This document shows, piece after piece, positions 1 through 6,723 of a stretch of 12,341 bases of DNA (positions are counted from its first letter, which is position 1; the number at the start of each line of letters is the position of its first letter). Source of the DNA: Chloroflexota bacterium. GTDB taxonomy: Bacteria; Chloroflexota; Anaerolineae; Caldilineales; Caldilineaceae. The stretch spans positions 1 to 12,341 of the forward strand of contig JACQGT010000010.1 in NCBI GenBank assembly GCA_016199425.1. The letters run 5' to 3'. The translations under genes were made by a program, and so were the position numbers. The notes under the pieces are model-generated. The model was not told the origin of the DNA. It ran no database searches and saw nothing but the letters and a program-made list of their open reading frames with translations.

Positions 1-477
1 CGCGCCCGCCCTGGCCCGCGCATTTTCGTGGTCGAAACCGATGAGCAGATAGCTGGTGATGCTCGTCCCTTCCCAAAAAACGAAGAGGGTGAGAAGATTA
101 TCGGCCCACACCAGCCCCAGCATACTGGCCATAAAGGCGAAGAGGGCCAGATAGAAATAGCCCTGGCAGGGTTCCTTTTCCAGATAATAATGGGTGTAGA
201 GGGCCACGGCCGCGCCGACTCCGGCCACAATCAGCCCGAAGAGCAAGGCCAGCCCATCCAGCCGGAAGCTGATTTCCAGTCCCAGGCTGGGTATCCACTC
301 CCAACGTTCGGTGTAGAAGTCGCCGTGGGCAATCTCCGGGATGCGCAACACCTGCCAGCCGGTGATGGTTCCCGGCGGAAGGATGGACAACCAGCCTACG
401 AGCGGTTTGTTGTGGGGGCGGGCAAGCCAGAGAAGGATGCCGGATATGAAGAGAGCGACAAGAAAGCCAAGCAGCAT
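1..477 (-). CDS. mrpA: Mrp/Mnh-type Na+/H+ antiporter subunit A, N-terminal part (partial)
   Basis: The reading frame is open from an ATG at 477-475 to the window edge, giving 159 residues of a protein normally several hundred residues long. A stop at 489-487 leaves this ATG as the only plausible start; no good Shine-Dalgarno is visible. The protein is hydrophobic: TM1 is near residues 2-19, another segment spans about 73-95, and two more lie at about 108-123 and 128-147. Residues 59-80 (EWIPSLGLEISFRLDGLALLF in outline), YTHYYL (94-99) and FVFWEGTS (132-139) match the start of MrpA/MnhA and the related complex I subunit NuoL. Glu136 in FWEGTS is probably the conserved membrane glutamate needed for proton translocation in this family. 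MrpA works in the cytoplasmic membrane as part of a multi-subunit Na+/H+ antiporter. The EWIPSLG segment favours MrpA over NuoL, but the diagnostic C-terminal half is off the window, as are other mrp genes. Confidence 0.8.
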   Translation of the reverse strand, partial: MLLGFLVALFISGILLWLARPHNKPLVGWLSILPPGTITGWQVLRIPEIAHGDFYTERWEWIPSLGLEISFRLDGLALLFGLIVAGVGAAVALYTHYYLEKEPCQGYFYLALFAFMASMLGLVWADNLLTLFVFWEGTSITSYLLIGFDHENARARAGA

Positions 478-569
478 AGAAAAGCGCTATCGTGTATGAG
501 CGGGCCAGGCTGGGTTGCGAAATTTCAGGCGGCGCGCTGCCATTGGGGCGAGCGCCCATAAACCCAAAA

Positions 570-598
570 ATCATAGCGTATTTTGGCGAAATATCCAA
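570..598 (-). promoter_or_regulatory. sigma70-like promoter for the mrpA-type gene
   Basis: On the minus strand TTGGAT (598-593) and TATGAT (575-570) are separated by exactly 17 nt. The expected transcription start, near 563, leaves a leader of about 85 nt before the ATG at 477. It lies between the stop of the upstream same-strand flavoprotein gene (641) and mrpA, so mrpA probably has its own transcript. Based on consensus matching only. Confidence 0.5.
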
Positions 599-640
599 GC
601 CGGGGTCACATCAGTTCTGGTAAATCAGTTTTGGCTGGGA

Positions 641-2020
641 TTATTCAAGCTGGATGTTGTCGATCCTGCCCTCCGGCGGCGGCGTCCACGCCAGCGTTTC
701 CTGGGCAGAACTGCGCCGCAGGCTGCGGGGTAGGTAACGCAGCAGGCGGGCCGTTACGCCCGGATGCAATGCCATGCGCAGAAGTTCCATATACGTGTAG
801 GTTCCGGTGAACATGCCCCACAGGATGCGGCTGTGCAGGCGCTGGGCCGGTGGCAAGGATTGTTCCGCCGCCATCGACTGCAACTGGAGACGGGCAAACC
901 AGGTATGGTTCTGAAAAAGTCCGGTGCTCGCAAACAACAAGCGGCCCACCTGGTTGTCCCAAGCAGTCCTGCGACAGAACGGTGCATAGTAGGCCTGAAA
1001 GGCGGCTTCGCTCACCCCGTAAACAACGGCTGTATAGGCCGCCTGGCGCACAGCCTGAATGGCAGCGCCGATTCCGTTCTTGTACAGGCGGGTAATGCCG
1101 GCGTCCCCCACCGCCACGAAATTGTCGGCGTACAGGGGGCGAGCGGCGCCGGTGACAATCAGCGGGCGACAGTTGCAGGCCCGGACAGCGCCGCCCGGTA
1201 GCAATGCCGCCACCTCAGGCAGTTCGAGAAAATGGGCAATGCTGCCCGAAGGCAGATCCCCGCCGAGCAGGGAAACATTGATGCACGGTCCTTTGGGAAC
1301 CAGTGTGCCGAACTTCAGCGCACTGCGCCGGGGTAACACCACATGCACACTGTTCCCTAAAGCAGCGTGCACCGCCTCCACACCGGAACAGATTTCGGTC
1401 TGCGCCATTTTGAGGCGGGGTGGCGGCTGGTAGACGAGACCGCTAAAGCTGACGGTGCGCTGATTGATGCCCGTGGCCAGGACAATCAGATCCGCCGGGT
1501 AACGTTCCTCCTCGACACGCGCCTCGACCGTGGGAGCGAGTACGACCTCCGTCACCCGTTTGGGGACGACCCTTGCGCCGTGGGCCCGGGCGCTCTCTTG
1601 CAGGAAGCCGTCGAAGCTAATGTTGGCATCCCAGGCAGGGCCGAGGCGCGGGCCGTTACCCCGGTAGACGCTGATCATATCCCCATCGGGATCCGGCTGG
1701 GAAATCTGTATCTGACCGGCCGCGGTGTGCAAGGTATAGCGATCGATGTGGTTGCGGATGATGTGTGGGGGCAGACTGACCCCGATCTCTGCCAGTTGTT
1801 TTAACTCGCGCACGGGGATCAGGCCGGCCCCCATATTACACCCCCAGGGAGCGGGGCGCGTATAGTCCCGCGGCTCAAAGATCGTCACGTCCAGATCCAG
1901 GCCCCGTTGGCGGGCATAGTGGAGGGCAAAGAGGGCAAAACAACTTCCCGCCGGTCCACCGCCGACTATAGCGATGCGCATCCCCGACGACAGTATGTGT
2001 GCATCCTTGCGCGTCTCCAT
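641..2020 (-). CDS. FAD-dependent oxidoreductase, geranylgeranyl reductase-like (paralogue 1)
   Basis: This 459-residue flavoprotein belongs to the geranylgeranyl reductase/PHBH-like superfamily, which reduces or oxidises isoprenoid or other lipid-like substrates using FAD. RIAIVGGGPAGS (15-26) is the N-terminal FAD-binding Rossmann motif. IFEP (47-50) ends the second strand, with an acidic residue for the FAD ribose. CNMGAGLIP (61-69) occupies the place of the family's C-x-x-G motif, and VAVGDAG (302-308) is the second FAD motif. The last 60 residues form a helical tail with aromatic and basic residues (about 397-436). I chose ATG 2020 because GGAGG lies 6 nt upstream at 2031-2027; an in-frame ATG at 2050 lacks this, and ATG 1981 just before the Rossmann strand is a weaker alternative. 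It is divergent from a homologous gene at 2280. The substrate is unknown; no signal peptide is seen, so it is probably cytoplasmic or membrane-associated. Confidence 0.82.
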   Translation of the reverse strand: METRKDAHILSSGMRIAIVGGGPAGSCFALFALHYARQRGLDLDVTIFEPRDYTRPAPWGCNMGAGLIPVRELKQLAEIGVSLPPHIIRNHIDRYTLHTAAGQIQISQPDPDGDMISVYRGNGPRLGPAWDANISFDGFLQESARAHGARVVPKRVTEVVLAPTVEARVEEERYPADLIVLATGINQRTVSFSGLVYQPPPRLKMAQTEICSGVEAVHAALGNSVHVVLPRRSALKFGTLVPKGPCINVSLLGGDLPSGSIAHFLELPEVAALLPGGAVRACNCRPLIVTGAARPLYADNFVAVGDAGITRLYKNGIGAAIQAVRQAAYTAVVYGVSEAAFQAYYAPFCRRTAWDNQVGRLLFASTGLFQNHTWFARLQLQSMAAEQSLPPAQRLHSRILWGMFTGTYTYMELLRMALHPGVTARLLRYLPRSLRRSSAQETLAWTPPPEGRIDNIQLE

Positions 2021-2026
2021 GGGTCG

Positions 2027-2031
2027 CCTCC
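2027..2031 (-). promoter_or_regulatory. Shine-Dalgarno GGAGG that sets the start at 2020
   Basis: Minus-strand GGAGG inside a G-rich run sits 6 nt before ATG 2020. It favours this start over the upstream in-frame ATG at 2050, which would add ten residues not resembling the family. Confidence 0.6.
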
Positions 2032-2131
2032 CCCCAAAAACCCTCAACAATCACCCCAGTCGCCACTCTGCCCGTCCGAGGATAGACGGAAGGAATCGCC
2101 AGAAGTACTCGAATATCTGACGGTTTTGCCC

Positions 2132-2160
2132 ATTATACCCGAATTCTCTCTTACTGAGAA
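2132..2160 (-). promoter_or_regulatory. sigma70-like promoter with perfect -10 for the minus-strand flavoprotein
   Basis: On the minus strand a perfect TATAAT (2137-2132) lies 17 nt downstream of TTCTCA (2160-2155), which matches four of six bases of the -35 consensus. Initiation near 2125 would give a leader of roughly 105 nt before ATG 2020. It is back-to-back with the candidate promoter of the plus-strand paralogue, 43 bp away. Confidence 0.55.
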
Positions 2161-2202
2161 CAGGCACTTTTTGTCAGGTGTGCTGATTGCCCCTATGAAC
2201 CT

Positions 2203-2232
2203 TTGCCCGGCCTGATTGCCGTCTGTTATGAT
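2203..2232 (+). promoter_or_regulatory. extended -10 promoter for the plus-strand flavoprotein
   Basis: TTGCCC (2203-2208) and TATGAT (2227-2232) are separated by 18 nt, and a TGT immediately before the -10 makes an extended -10 element (TGTTATGAT, 2224-2232). Initiation near 2239 would leave about 40 nt of leader, including the Shine-Dalgarno AAGGAG at 2269-2274. Consensus matching only. Confidence 0.45.
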
Positions 2233-2279
2233 TGCCCTGATGACTATCTGAGCCGTAGAACGGGCGGAAAGGAGCAGGG

Positions 2280-3557
2280 ATGAGCGCTTTTCCCGACAAT
2301 GGACATGCCGTACTGATCGGCGGCGGACCGGCAGGCGCGGCCTGCGCCCTGGCCTTGCAGCGCCAGGCCGCACTGGCCGGCCGGTCTGTACGCATCACAG
2401 TGCTGGAGGGCAAGCAGTTCGGCGTCGAAAGCCATTACAACCAGTGCGTGGGCGTGCTGTCGCCTCCTCTGGCCCACCTGATGGAAGAGGAACTGGGCGT
2501 CCCCTTTCCCGCGCATCTCAGCCGCGGCGAAATTACCGGCTATGTGGTGCATACCGACCGGGAAGAGATTGTGCTCGACGGCGATCGGCATCCATCCACC
2601 GCCCTGCGCCGGGTGCATTTCGACGCCTATATGCTGGACGCGGTTCGGGAACGGGGCATCCCCGTATTGACAACCCGGGCCGTCGATCTGGAGTTCCACG
2701 CAGACTATATCGTCGTTTACACGGAGAGCATGCCTTTGCAGGCCGATGTGGTGGTCGGGGCCTTTGGCCTGGATGAAGGCAGCGCGGCCATCTTCAGCCG
2801 GCTGACCGGCTATCGACCGCCCAGTTCCCTGGCTTCGGTCGTCACCAAATACCACCCCGGACCCGCAGAGATGGCGGCGTTTGGCTCCCGCATCCACGCC
2901 TTTCTGCCTGCCGAACCGTCGATTGAGTTCGGTGGGGTCACGCCGAAAGGTAACCATCTGACTATTAACATTGTCGGCGACGCGGTGGACGTCAAGCGCA
3001 TGCAGGAGTTCCTGGACATGCCGTCGGTGCGCGCCGTCTTGCCCAATCTGGACAACGCCGGAGCCTACGACGCCAACGATCTGCGCTTTTTCAAGGGGCG
3101 CTTCCCCTGTTCCCTGGCCCATGGCTACTACGGGGATCGCTTCGTGCTGGTTGGGGATGCGGCCGGGTTGGTGCGGGCCTTCAAGGGCAAAGGGGTGACG
3201 TCTGGTGTGCTCACAGGCATCCGCGCTGCCCACACAATTGTGCAGGCGGGCATCTCCCGGCAGGCCTTTCACGATGCCTATCGCAGCGCCAACCACGACA
3301 TTATCAGCGACCTGCCTTTTGGCCGGACCATGCGTGTGCTGACGATCTGGTTCGCTCGGTTGGGGCTGCTGGATCCGCTGGTGCGAGCCGCCCATCAGGA
3401 CGCCAACCTGCAGGCAGCCCTCTTCGACGCGGTCTCGGCCCATGCGCCCTATCGCCAGGTGATGGCGCGCATCCTGCGCCCACGCACGCTCCTGTCCATC
3501 CTGGGGCAGATGCTCACGCGTGGCAGCCGGCCGCCGCTTGGAGCTATACCGCGTTGA
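2280..3557 (+). CDS. FAD-dependent oxidoreductase, geranylgeranyl reductase-like (paralogue 2)
   Basis: This 425-residue flavoprotein is of the same superfamily as the divergent gene at 2020-641. VLIGGGPAGAA (11-21) is the FAD Rossmann motif. NQCVGVLSPP (54-63) carries Cys56 in the family's C-x-G-x-x-S-P position, which in geranylgeranyl reductases lies near the active site. RVHFD (111-115) precedes a conserved helix, and VLVGDAAGLV (289-298) is the second FAD motif. FKGKGVTSGV (301-310) corresponds to YKNGIGAA in the paralogue. The ATG at 2280 has AAGGAG five nt upstream (2269-2274). The helical C-terminus (about 380-412) aligns by eye with that of paralogue 1. The likely role is reduction or oxidation of an isoprenoid, quinone or lipid side chain at the membrane; the substrate cannot be read from sequence. 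No signal peptide is visible. Confidence 0.82.
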   Translation: MSAFPDNGHAVLIGGGPAGAACALALQRQAALAGRSVRITVLEGKQFGVESHYNQCVGVLSPPLAHLMEEELGVPFPAHLSRGEITGYVVHTDREEIVLDGDRHPSTALRRVHFDAYMLDAVRERGIPVLTTRAVDLEFHADYIVVYTESMPLQADVVVGAFGLDEGSAAIFSRLTGYRPPSSLASVVTKYHPGPAEMAAFGSRIHAFLPAEPSIEFGGVTPKGNHLTINIVGDAVDVKRMQEFLDMPSVRAVLPNLDNAGAYDANDLRFFKGRFPCSLAHGYYGDRFVLVGDAAGLVRAFKGKGVTSGVLTGIRAAHTIVQAGISRQAFHDAYRSANHDIISDLPFGRTMRVLTIWFARLGLLDPLVRAAHQDANLQAALFDAVSAHAPYRQVMARILRPRTLLSILGQMLTRGSRPPLGAIPR

Positions 3558-3570
3558 AGGAGCCGGAGAC

Positions 3571-3684
3571 CATCAGGCCGCGCCGAAAACTACGGCGCGC
3601 ATTGTGGCCCTAGCGCTGCTTGTGGATTACGCAGCAGAGAGCTTTGGGTGGGAGACGCTGCCGGTTCTGCTTGAAGCGTTATGA
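3571..3684 (+). pseudogene. possible decayed C-terminal coding remnant
   Basis: After the flavoprotein stop, one frame reads as plausible protein up to a TGA at 3682-3684. From about 3601 it gives IVALALLVDYAAESFG followed by WETLPVLLEAL. The composition and the pattern VDYAAESFGWETLPVLLEAL resemble the C-terminal helix of peptidase MA-like/gluzincin proteins (typically xYxxexyGxexlpxLlxal). There is no ATG and no ribosome-binding site, and the frame merges upstream into the out-of-frame end of the flavoprotein gene. It could be a gene tail left by deletion, or a chance open stretch. The family suggestion is pattern memory only. Confidence 0.3.
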
Positions 3685-3706
3685 ATCACAGTGGGCAGAT
3701 CGTCAA

Positions 3707-3733
3707 TCTGCGTTCCTCTGCGTAAATCTGCGT
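3707..3733 (+). repeat. three TCTGCGT heptamers at 10-bp spacing
   Basis: TCTGCGT occurs at 3707, 3717 and 3727, each separated by three variable bases, so the copies fall on the same face of the helix. They end about 50 bp upstream of the lacI promoter -35. They may be part of an intergenic repeat family or a phased protein-binding site; nothing in the sequence decides. Confidence 0.5.
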
Positions 3734-3784
3734 CCCAATCTTCCAGTATCTCGTTGATCAGTACAAAAACTGTAAAATTGGTTC

Positions 3785-3813
3785 TTGACACGGAAAACGT
3801 TTTCCGCTACAAT
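3785..3813 (+). promoter_or_regulatory. consensus sigma70 promoter of the lacI-ABC-GH127 locus
   Basis: A perfect TTGACA (3785-3790) and TACAAT (3808-3813) are separated by exactly 17 nt. The predicted start is near 3820, leaving a leader of about 145 nt. The first operator palindrome fills the spacer and the second covers roughly +3 to +17, so repressor binding should block polymerase directly. It is the best promoter match I found in the window. Confidence 0.75.
3791..3806 (+). promoter_or_regulatory. LacI-family operator O1 (inside promoter spacer)
   Basis: CGGAAAACGTTTTCCG is a perfect 16-bp palindrome with the central CG typical of LacI/GalR-family operators. It occupies the first 16 of the 17 spacer bases between -35 and -10. 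The LacI-family gene starting at 3965 is the obvious candidate binder, implying autorepression. Confidence 0.8.
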
Positions 3814-3822
3814 CGCTGGGTA

Positions 3823-3836
3823 GGAAAACGTTTTCC
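3823..3836 (+). promoter_or_regulatory. LacI-family operator O2 (start-site region)
   Basis: GGAAAACGTTTTCC is a perfect 14-bp palindrome identical to the core of O1. The centres are 31 bp apart, about three helical turns, so two repressor dimers would bind on the same face. It overlaps the initially transcribed region. I saw no further copy of the motif in the window. Confidence 0.8.
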
Positions 3837-3842
3837 GCATGG

Positions 3843-3861
3843 TGAGGGTCCCCCACCCTCA
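3843..3861 (+). other. short hairpin in the lacI leader
   Basis: TGAGGGT (3843-3849) pairs with ACCCTCA (3855-3861) around a CCCCC loop, about 23 nt after the predicted transcription start. No U-tract follows, so it is not an intrinsic terminator. It may stabilise the 5' end or be incidental. Confidence 0.4.
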
Positions 3862-3964
3862 TTGAGCAATAGCTGGCATATCCCACAACCACTTCACGAT
3901 TCATCGCCTGCCATTGCGTCTGTCCACCGTCGGTTTGACAGGTCGGCTGGTAAGGTAGCCTATC

Positions 3965-5047
3965 TTGACATCCACACTCGCTGATGTTGCCAGGGCAGCC
4001 AATGTATCCATCGCCACTGCCTCTCGGGTACTCACCAAGAGCGATCACCCGATCAGTGACAAGACCCGGCAGCGCGTACTCAAGTCTGCCGCGGCCATGG
4101 AGTATAAGCCCAATTGGCTGGCCCGGGGGATGCGCACGGAGCGCACCAATACCATCGGTATCATCGCCGACGATCTGCTCAGCCCTTTTACGCCGCCGAT
4201 CATTCGGGGTATTCAGGATTTTCTCAGAACCATCGACTATCTGGGGCTGATCATCAATTCGGACTGGGACCCCGACCTGGAACGAGAAGCCATCAGCACA
4301 CTTTTGGGCCGTTCGGTGGATGGGATGATCTTTGTCGAATCCGGCCATCTGGCCCCTACGGAAGAGCTGGAGAAGGCGGGAAAGCCCTATATGTTTGTCC
4401 ACCGGCTCTTTGGTGCGCCCATCCAGTATTCGGTTGTGCCCGATGATTACGCCGGGACCCAACTGGCGATGGAGCATCTCTTTTCTCTGGGCCATCGTTG
4501 CATCGCTCACATTGCCGGCCCCAGCGGATGGCATTCCGCCCGTCGCCGTGTGGACGGCTATGTGGACTCGATGCACCAACACGGCATAGCAATTGAAGCT
4601 GGCTGGATGCTGGAGAGCGATTGGAGATACGAAGGCGGTTTTGCCGCTACCCAGCAATTGCTGGCCACGGACCCCTGCCCCACAGCGATTTATGTGGCGA
4701 ACGATCATATGGCCTGGGGTACAGTGGAGGCGATCCGAGCTGCTGGGCTGCGGGTTCCTGACGACGTGGCGATTGTCAGCTACGACAACCGGTCGTTTAG
4801 TCGGGTGTTGCGCCCCAAGCTGACAACGGTAAGCCTGCCCGCGTATGAGATGGGCAAAAAGGCTGCCGAACAACTCTCTTTGAAGTTGCAGGGCGAGACG
4901 GTGGCAACGGACGAGGTGAAAATCTGCGGCACACTCTATATCCGTGAGTCTTGCGGTGCAGACCCGTCGCTGCGCACTGTCGAGCAGCCAGATGTAGGCA
5001 CTACTGTGCGTCATCAACTGACCGGTGTTCCACCTGTGTCCAACTGA
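3965..5047 (+). CDS. LacI-family transcriptional regulator
   Basis: This 360-residue repressor has the standard LacI layout. A helix-turn-helix occupies residues 4-23 (TLADVARAANVSIATASRVL), the hinge helix is PNWLARGMRT (49-58), and the periplasmic-binding-protein-like effector domain starts at TNTIGIIADD (61-70) and includes VDGMIF, VVPDDYAG, GHRCIAHIAG, YVANDHMAWG and PDDVAIVSYDN. The start is a TTG at 3965: an in-frame TAG at 3956-3958 excludes an upstream start, and AAGG at 3952-3955 is a modest ribosome-binding site. Two GGAAAACGTTTTCC operators in its promoter suggest autoregulation. By context it senses the sugar imported and cleaved by the downstream products, perhaps arabinose or an arabino-oligosaccharide. 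No terminator separates it from the binding-protein gene, 173 nt downstream, so readthrough is likely. Confidence 0.93.
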   Translation: MTSTLADVARAANVSIATASRVLTKSDHPISDKTRQRVLKSAAAMEYKPNWLARGMRTERTNTIGIIADDLLSPFTPPIIRGIQDFLRTIDYLGLIINSDWDPDLEREAISTLLGRSVDGMIFVESGHLAPTEELEKAGKPYMFVHRLFGAPIQYSVVPDDYAGTQLAMEHLFSLGHRCIAHIAGPSGWHSARRRVDGYVDSMHQHGIAIEAGWMLESDWRYEGGFAATQQLLATDPCPTAIYVANDHMAWGTVEAIRAAGLRVPDDVAIVSYDNRSFSRVLRPKLTTVSLPAYEMGKKAAEQLSLKLQGETVATDEVKICGTLYIRESCGADPSLRTVEQPDVGTTVRHQLTGVPPVSN

Positions 5048-5220
5048 ATTTTCTCCAGCGGTTTTTGTCTTTTCGTCGGCTGTCCGGGTAAGCACAAACG
5101 GTGGGCGATCCCCCTCCCCATTGTCCAGCGGCCCAGTTGTACACATCTCTCTTGTATGAATGTCGCTTTTCCCGTTATCACGCTTTAGATAAAACCATAT
5201 CAACAGAGGAGGATCTGAGT

Positions 5221-6639
5221 ATGAAATCACTATCCGCCCGAAGTCAGCTCTCCCGTCGAGATTTTCTGCGTGCAAGCAGTGCGGTATTGGGCATGGCCGC
5301 GTTGGCCGCCTGTACGCCCCCCAGCGCCGCGCTGGCCCCGAGCGGAGCGGCCGCCGGGAGGGGCGCGGCTGCCCCGGCCGCCCAGCCTGTAGAGATCACT
5401 TTCATGGGGTGGGGCGGCACAGAGGAGGACGAAGGGGTGCGCGCTGCCATCAACGTCTTCCAGCAGGAAGAGCCTGGGATCACAGTTACCTGGCTGCACA
5501 CGCCAGAGAACTACGGCGAGAAGTTCCTGGCCAATATCGCGGCTGGCAATCCGCCAGATACCGCTTTTATCGGCAGCGACATCTACCGCACCTTCATCAA
5601 GGACGGCGTGCTGTTGGATATCACCGAGCAACTGAAAAGTGACTCAGTGGTGGGTGCCAAGGATTACTTCATCGAACCCCAGGAGTCCGAACGCTGTACC
5701 CAGGACGGCAAGTGGTACGGCATCGGCTCCTGCTGGGTTGCCCCGCACATCTATTACAATGCGGATATCTTCGCAGAGGCCGGGATCGAGCCGCCCAGCA
5801 ACAACCCGGACGAAGCCTGGAGTTGGGACGAGTTTCTGGAGGCTGCCATTGCCCTGACTGTGGATGCCAACGGCAATCACCCGACTGACGCCCCCTTCGA
5901 CCCGGAGAACATCGAGCGCTGGGGCGTACACTGGCCCACCTGGTGGATTCCCGTCCACTCGGCGATTGCCGGCAACGACGGCCTCTGGATCAACCCGGAA
6001 ACCGGTCTGCTGGACATCGACAAACCCCAGGCCACCGAGGCGATCCAGGCGATTGCCGATCTGGTGCTGGTCCATCACGTCATGCCCCAGGCCACTGCGA
6101 TTGAAGCCCTGGGCATGAGCAATACCCAAATGCTGGAGAATGGCAAACTGGCTATGGCTATCGACGGTTCCTGGGCTTTGGCCTGGATCCACAAGATCAG
6201 CGCCACCCTGGGCACGGCCGCTTTGCCCGGCCTGAAGCATCCGGCCACGAATATGCAAGCCCATCTGCACTCTGCCCTGGCCGCATCCAAACATCCCGAA
6301 GATGCATGGCGCTGGGTGCGCTTCCTCTCTACCCCCTTCTACCAGACCCAGTTCTGCAAGATCGGTCTCTGGCTGCCCAGCCAGACGGCCCTGATGACCC
6401 AAGAGGGGCTGGGCAAATGGATCACCGAGGGGGTGCATCCGACCGGCTACGATCTGATCGCAACTGAATTCCTGCCCCGCTTCGGCCATGTGCTTTACCA
6501 GCCGGTGGGCTGGGCCGAGGCATCCGGGATCATCAACCCGGCGCTGGATGCGGTGTGGGTGGGCGACAAGAGCGCGGCCGATGCCATGGCCGAGGCTGTG
6601 CCCCAGGCAAATGAGATTCTGCAACGGAATCAAGGATAG
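5221..6639 (+). CDS. ABC sugar transporter solute-binding lipoprotein (family 1), Tat-exported
   Basis: This 472-residue extracellular sugar-binding protein delivers its ligand to the permeases encoded next. The N-terminus has a twin-arginine signal, SRRDFLR (11-17), then a hydrophobic stretch ending in the lipobox LAAC with Cys31 as the lipidation site. An Ala/Pro/Gly-rich linker (about 32-56) precedes the mature fold, which starts VEITFMGWGG. Family-1 features include the NPPDTAFIGSD region and a tryptophan-rich sugar-contact region (residues about 198-260). The frame is open upstream to 5101, but ATG 5221 is preferred: AGAGGAGG lies 8 nt upstream (5205-5212) and the Tat motif then falls in the right place. 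Tat plus lipobox means it folds before export and is anchored to the outer face of the membrane. Ligand specificity cannot be read off; the nearby GH127 suggests an arabinofuranose oligosaccharide. Confidence 0.9.
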   Translation: MKSLSARSQLSRRDFLRASSAVLGMAALAACTPPSAALAPSGAAAGRGAAAPAAQPVEITFMGWGGTEEDEGVRAAINVFQQEEPGITVTWLHTPENYGEKFLANIAAGNPPDTAFIGSDIYRTFIKDGVLLDITEQLKSDSVVGAKDYFIEPQESERCTQDGKWYGIGSCWVAPHIYYNADIFAEAGIEPPSNNPDEAWSWDEFLEAAIALTVDANGNHPTDAPFDPENIERWGVHWPTWWIPVHSAIAGNDGLWINPETGLLDIDKPQATEAIQAIADLVLVHHVMPQATAIEALGMSNTQMLENGKLAMAIDGSWALAWIHKISATLGTAALPGLKHPATNMQAHLHSALAASKHPEDAWRWVRFLSTPFYQTQFCKIGLWLPSQTALMTQEGLGKWITEGVHPTGYDLIATEFLPRFGHVLYQPVGWAEASGIINPALDAVWVGDKSAADAMAEAVPQANEILQRNQG

Positions 6640-6712
6640 GAGATAGGAGATAGGAGATAGGAGTTGGGCGAACGTATCCTAACTCCTATCTCCTACTCTC
6701 CTATCTCCTATC
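6634..6712 (+). repeat. heptad repeat forming a 34-bp intercistronic stem-loop
   Basis: The left arm is GGATAGG (6634-6640) and three AGATAGG copies (6641-6661) followed by AGTT. The right arm (6681-6712) is its reverse complement with one extra C as a bulge. Together they form a 31-bp stem (6635-6665 with 6681-6712), extended by three more pairs (6666-6668 with 6678-6680) to a 9-nt loop. The stop codon of the binding-protein gene (TAG, 6637-6639) lies inside the first heptad. No U-tract follows, so it is not a standard terminator. It is more likely an RNA-stability or processing element between binding-protein and permease mRNA, or a mobile-type palindrome. Confidence 0.85.
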
Positions 6713-6723
6713 TCGACACCCCC

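Noticed and set aside
98..598. Minus-strand 166-codon frame over the left end
   Set aside because: It is a different frame from the hydrophobic MrpA-like protein that starts at 477, and it spans that gene's promoter.
2244..3443. Minus-strand open frame (399 codons) opposite flavoprotein 2
   Set aside because: Antisense shadow rich in His, Gln, Gly and Arg with no domain; the plus strand carries the conserved FAD motifs.
5048..5100. Possible terminator between lacI and the binding-protein gene
   Set aside because: There are T-runs but only a short CAGC/GCTG pairing; no stable stem precedes a U-tract.
5152..5180. TTGTAT-17-TTATCA as a separate promoter for the binding-protein gene
   Set aside because: Spacing is right but both hexamers are weak, and there is no operator copy nearby. 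Readthrough from the lacI promoter is the simpler model.
3758..5275. Long minus-strand open frame (505 codons) opposite the LacI gene
   Set aside because: It is antisense to a clear LacI-family protein and crosses its promoter and operators; the composition is low-complexity and matches no family. Long antisense frames are expected in GC-rich coding DNA.
6634..6712. Intrinsic terminator after the binding-protein gene
   Set aside because: The stem is very stable but no U-tract follows, and the permease genes downstream lack their own visible promoter.
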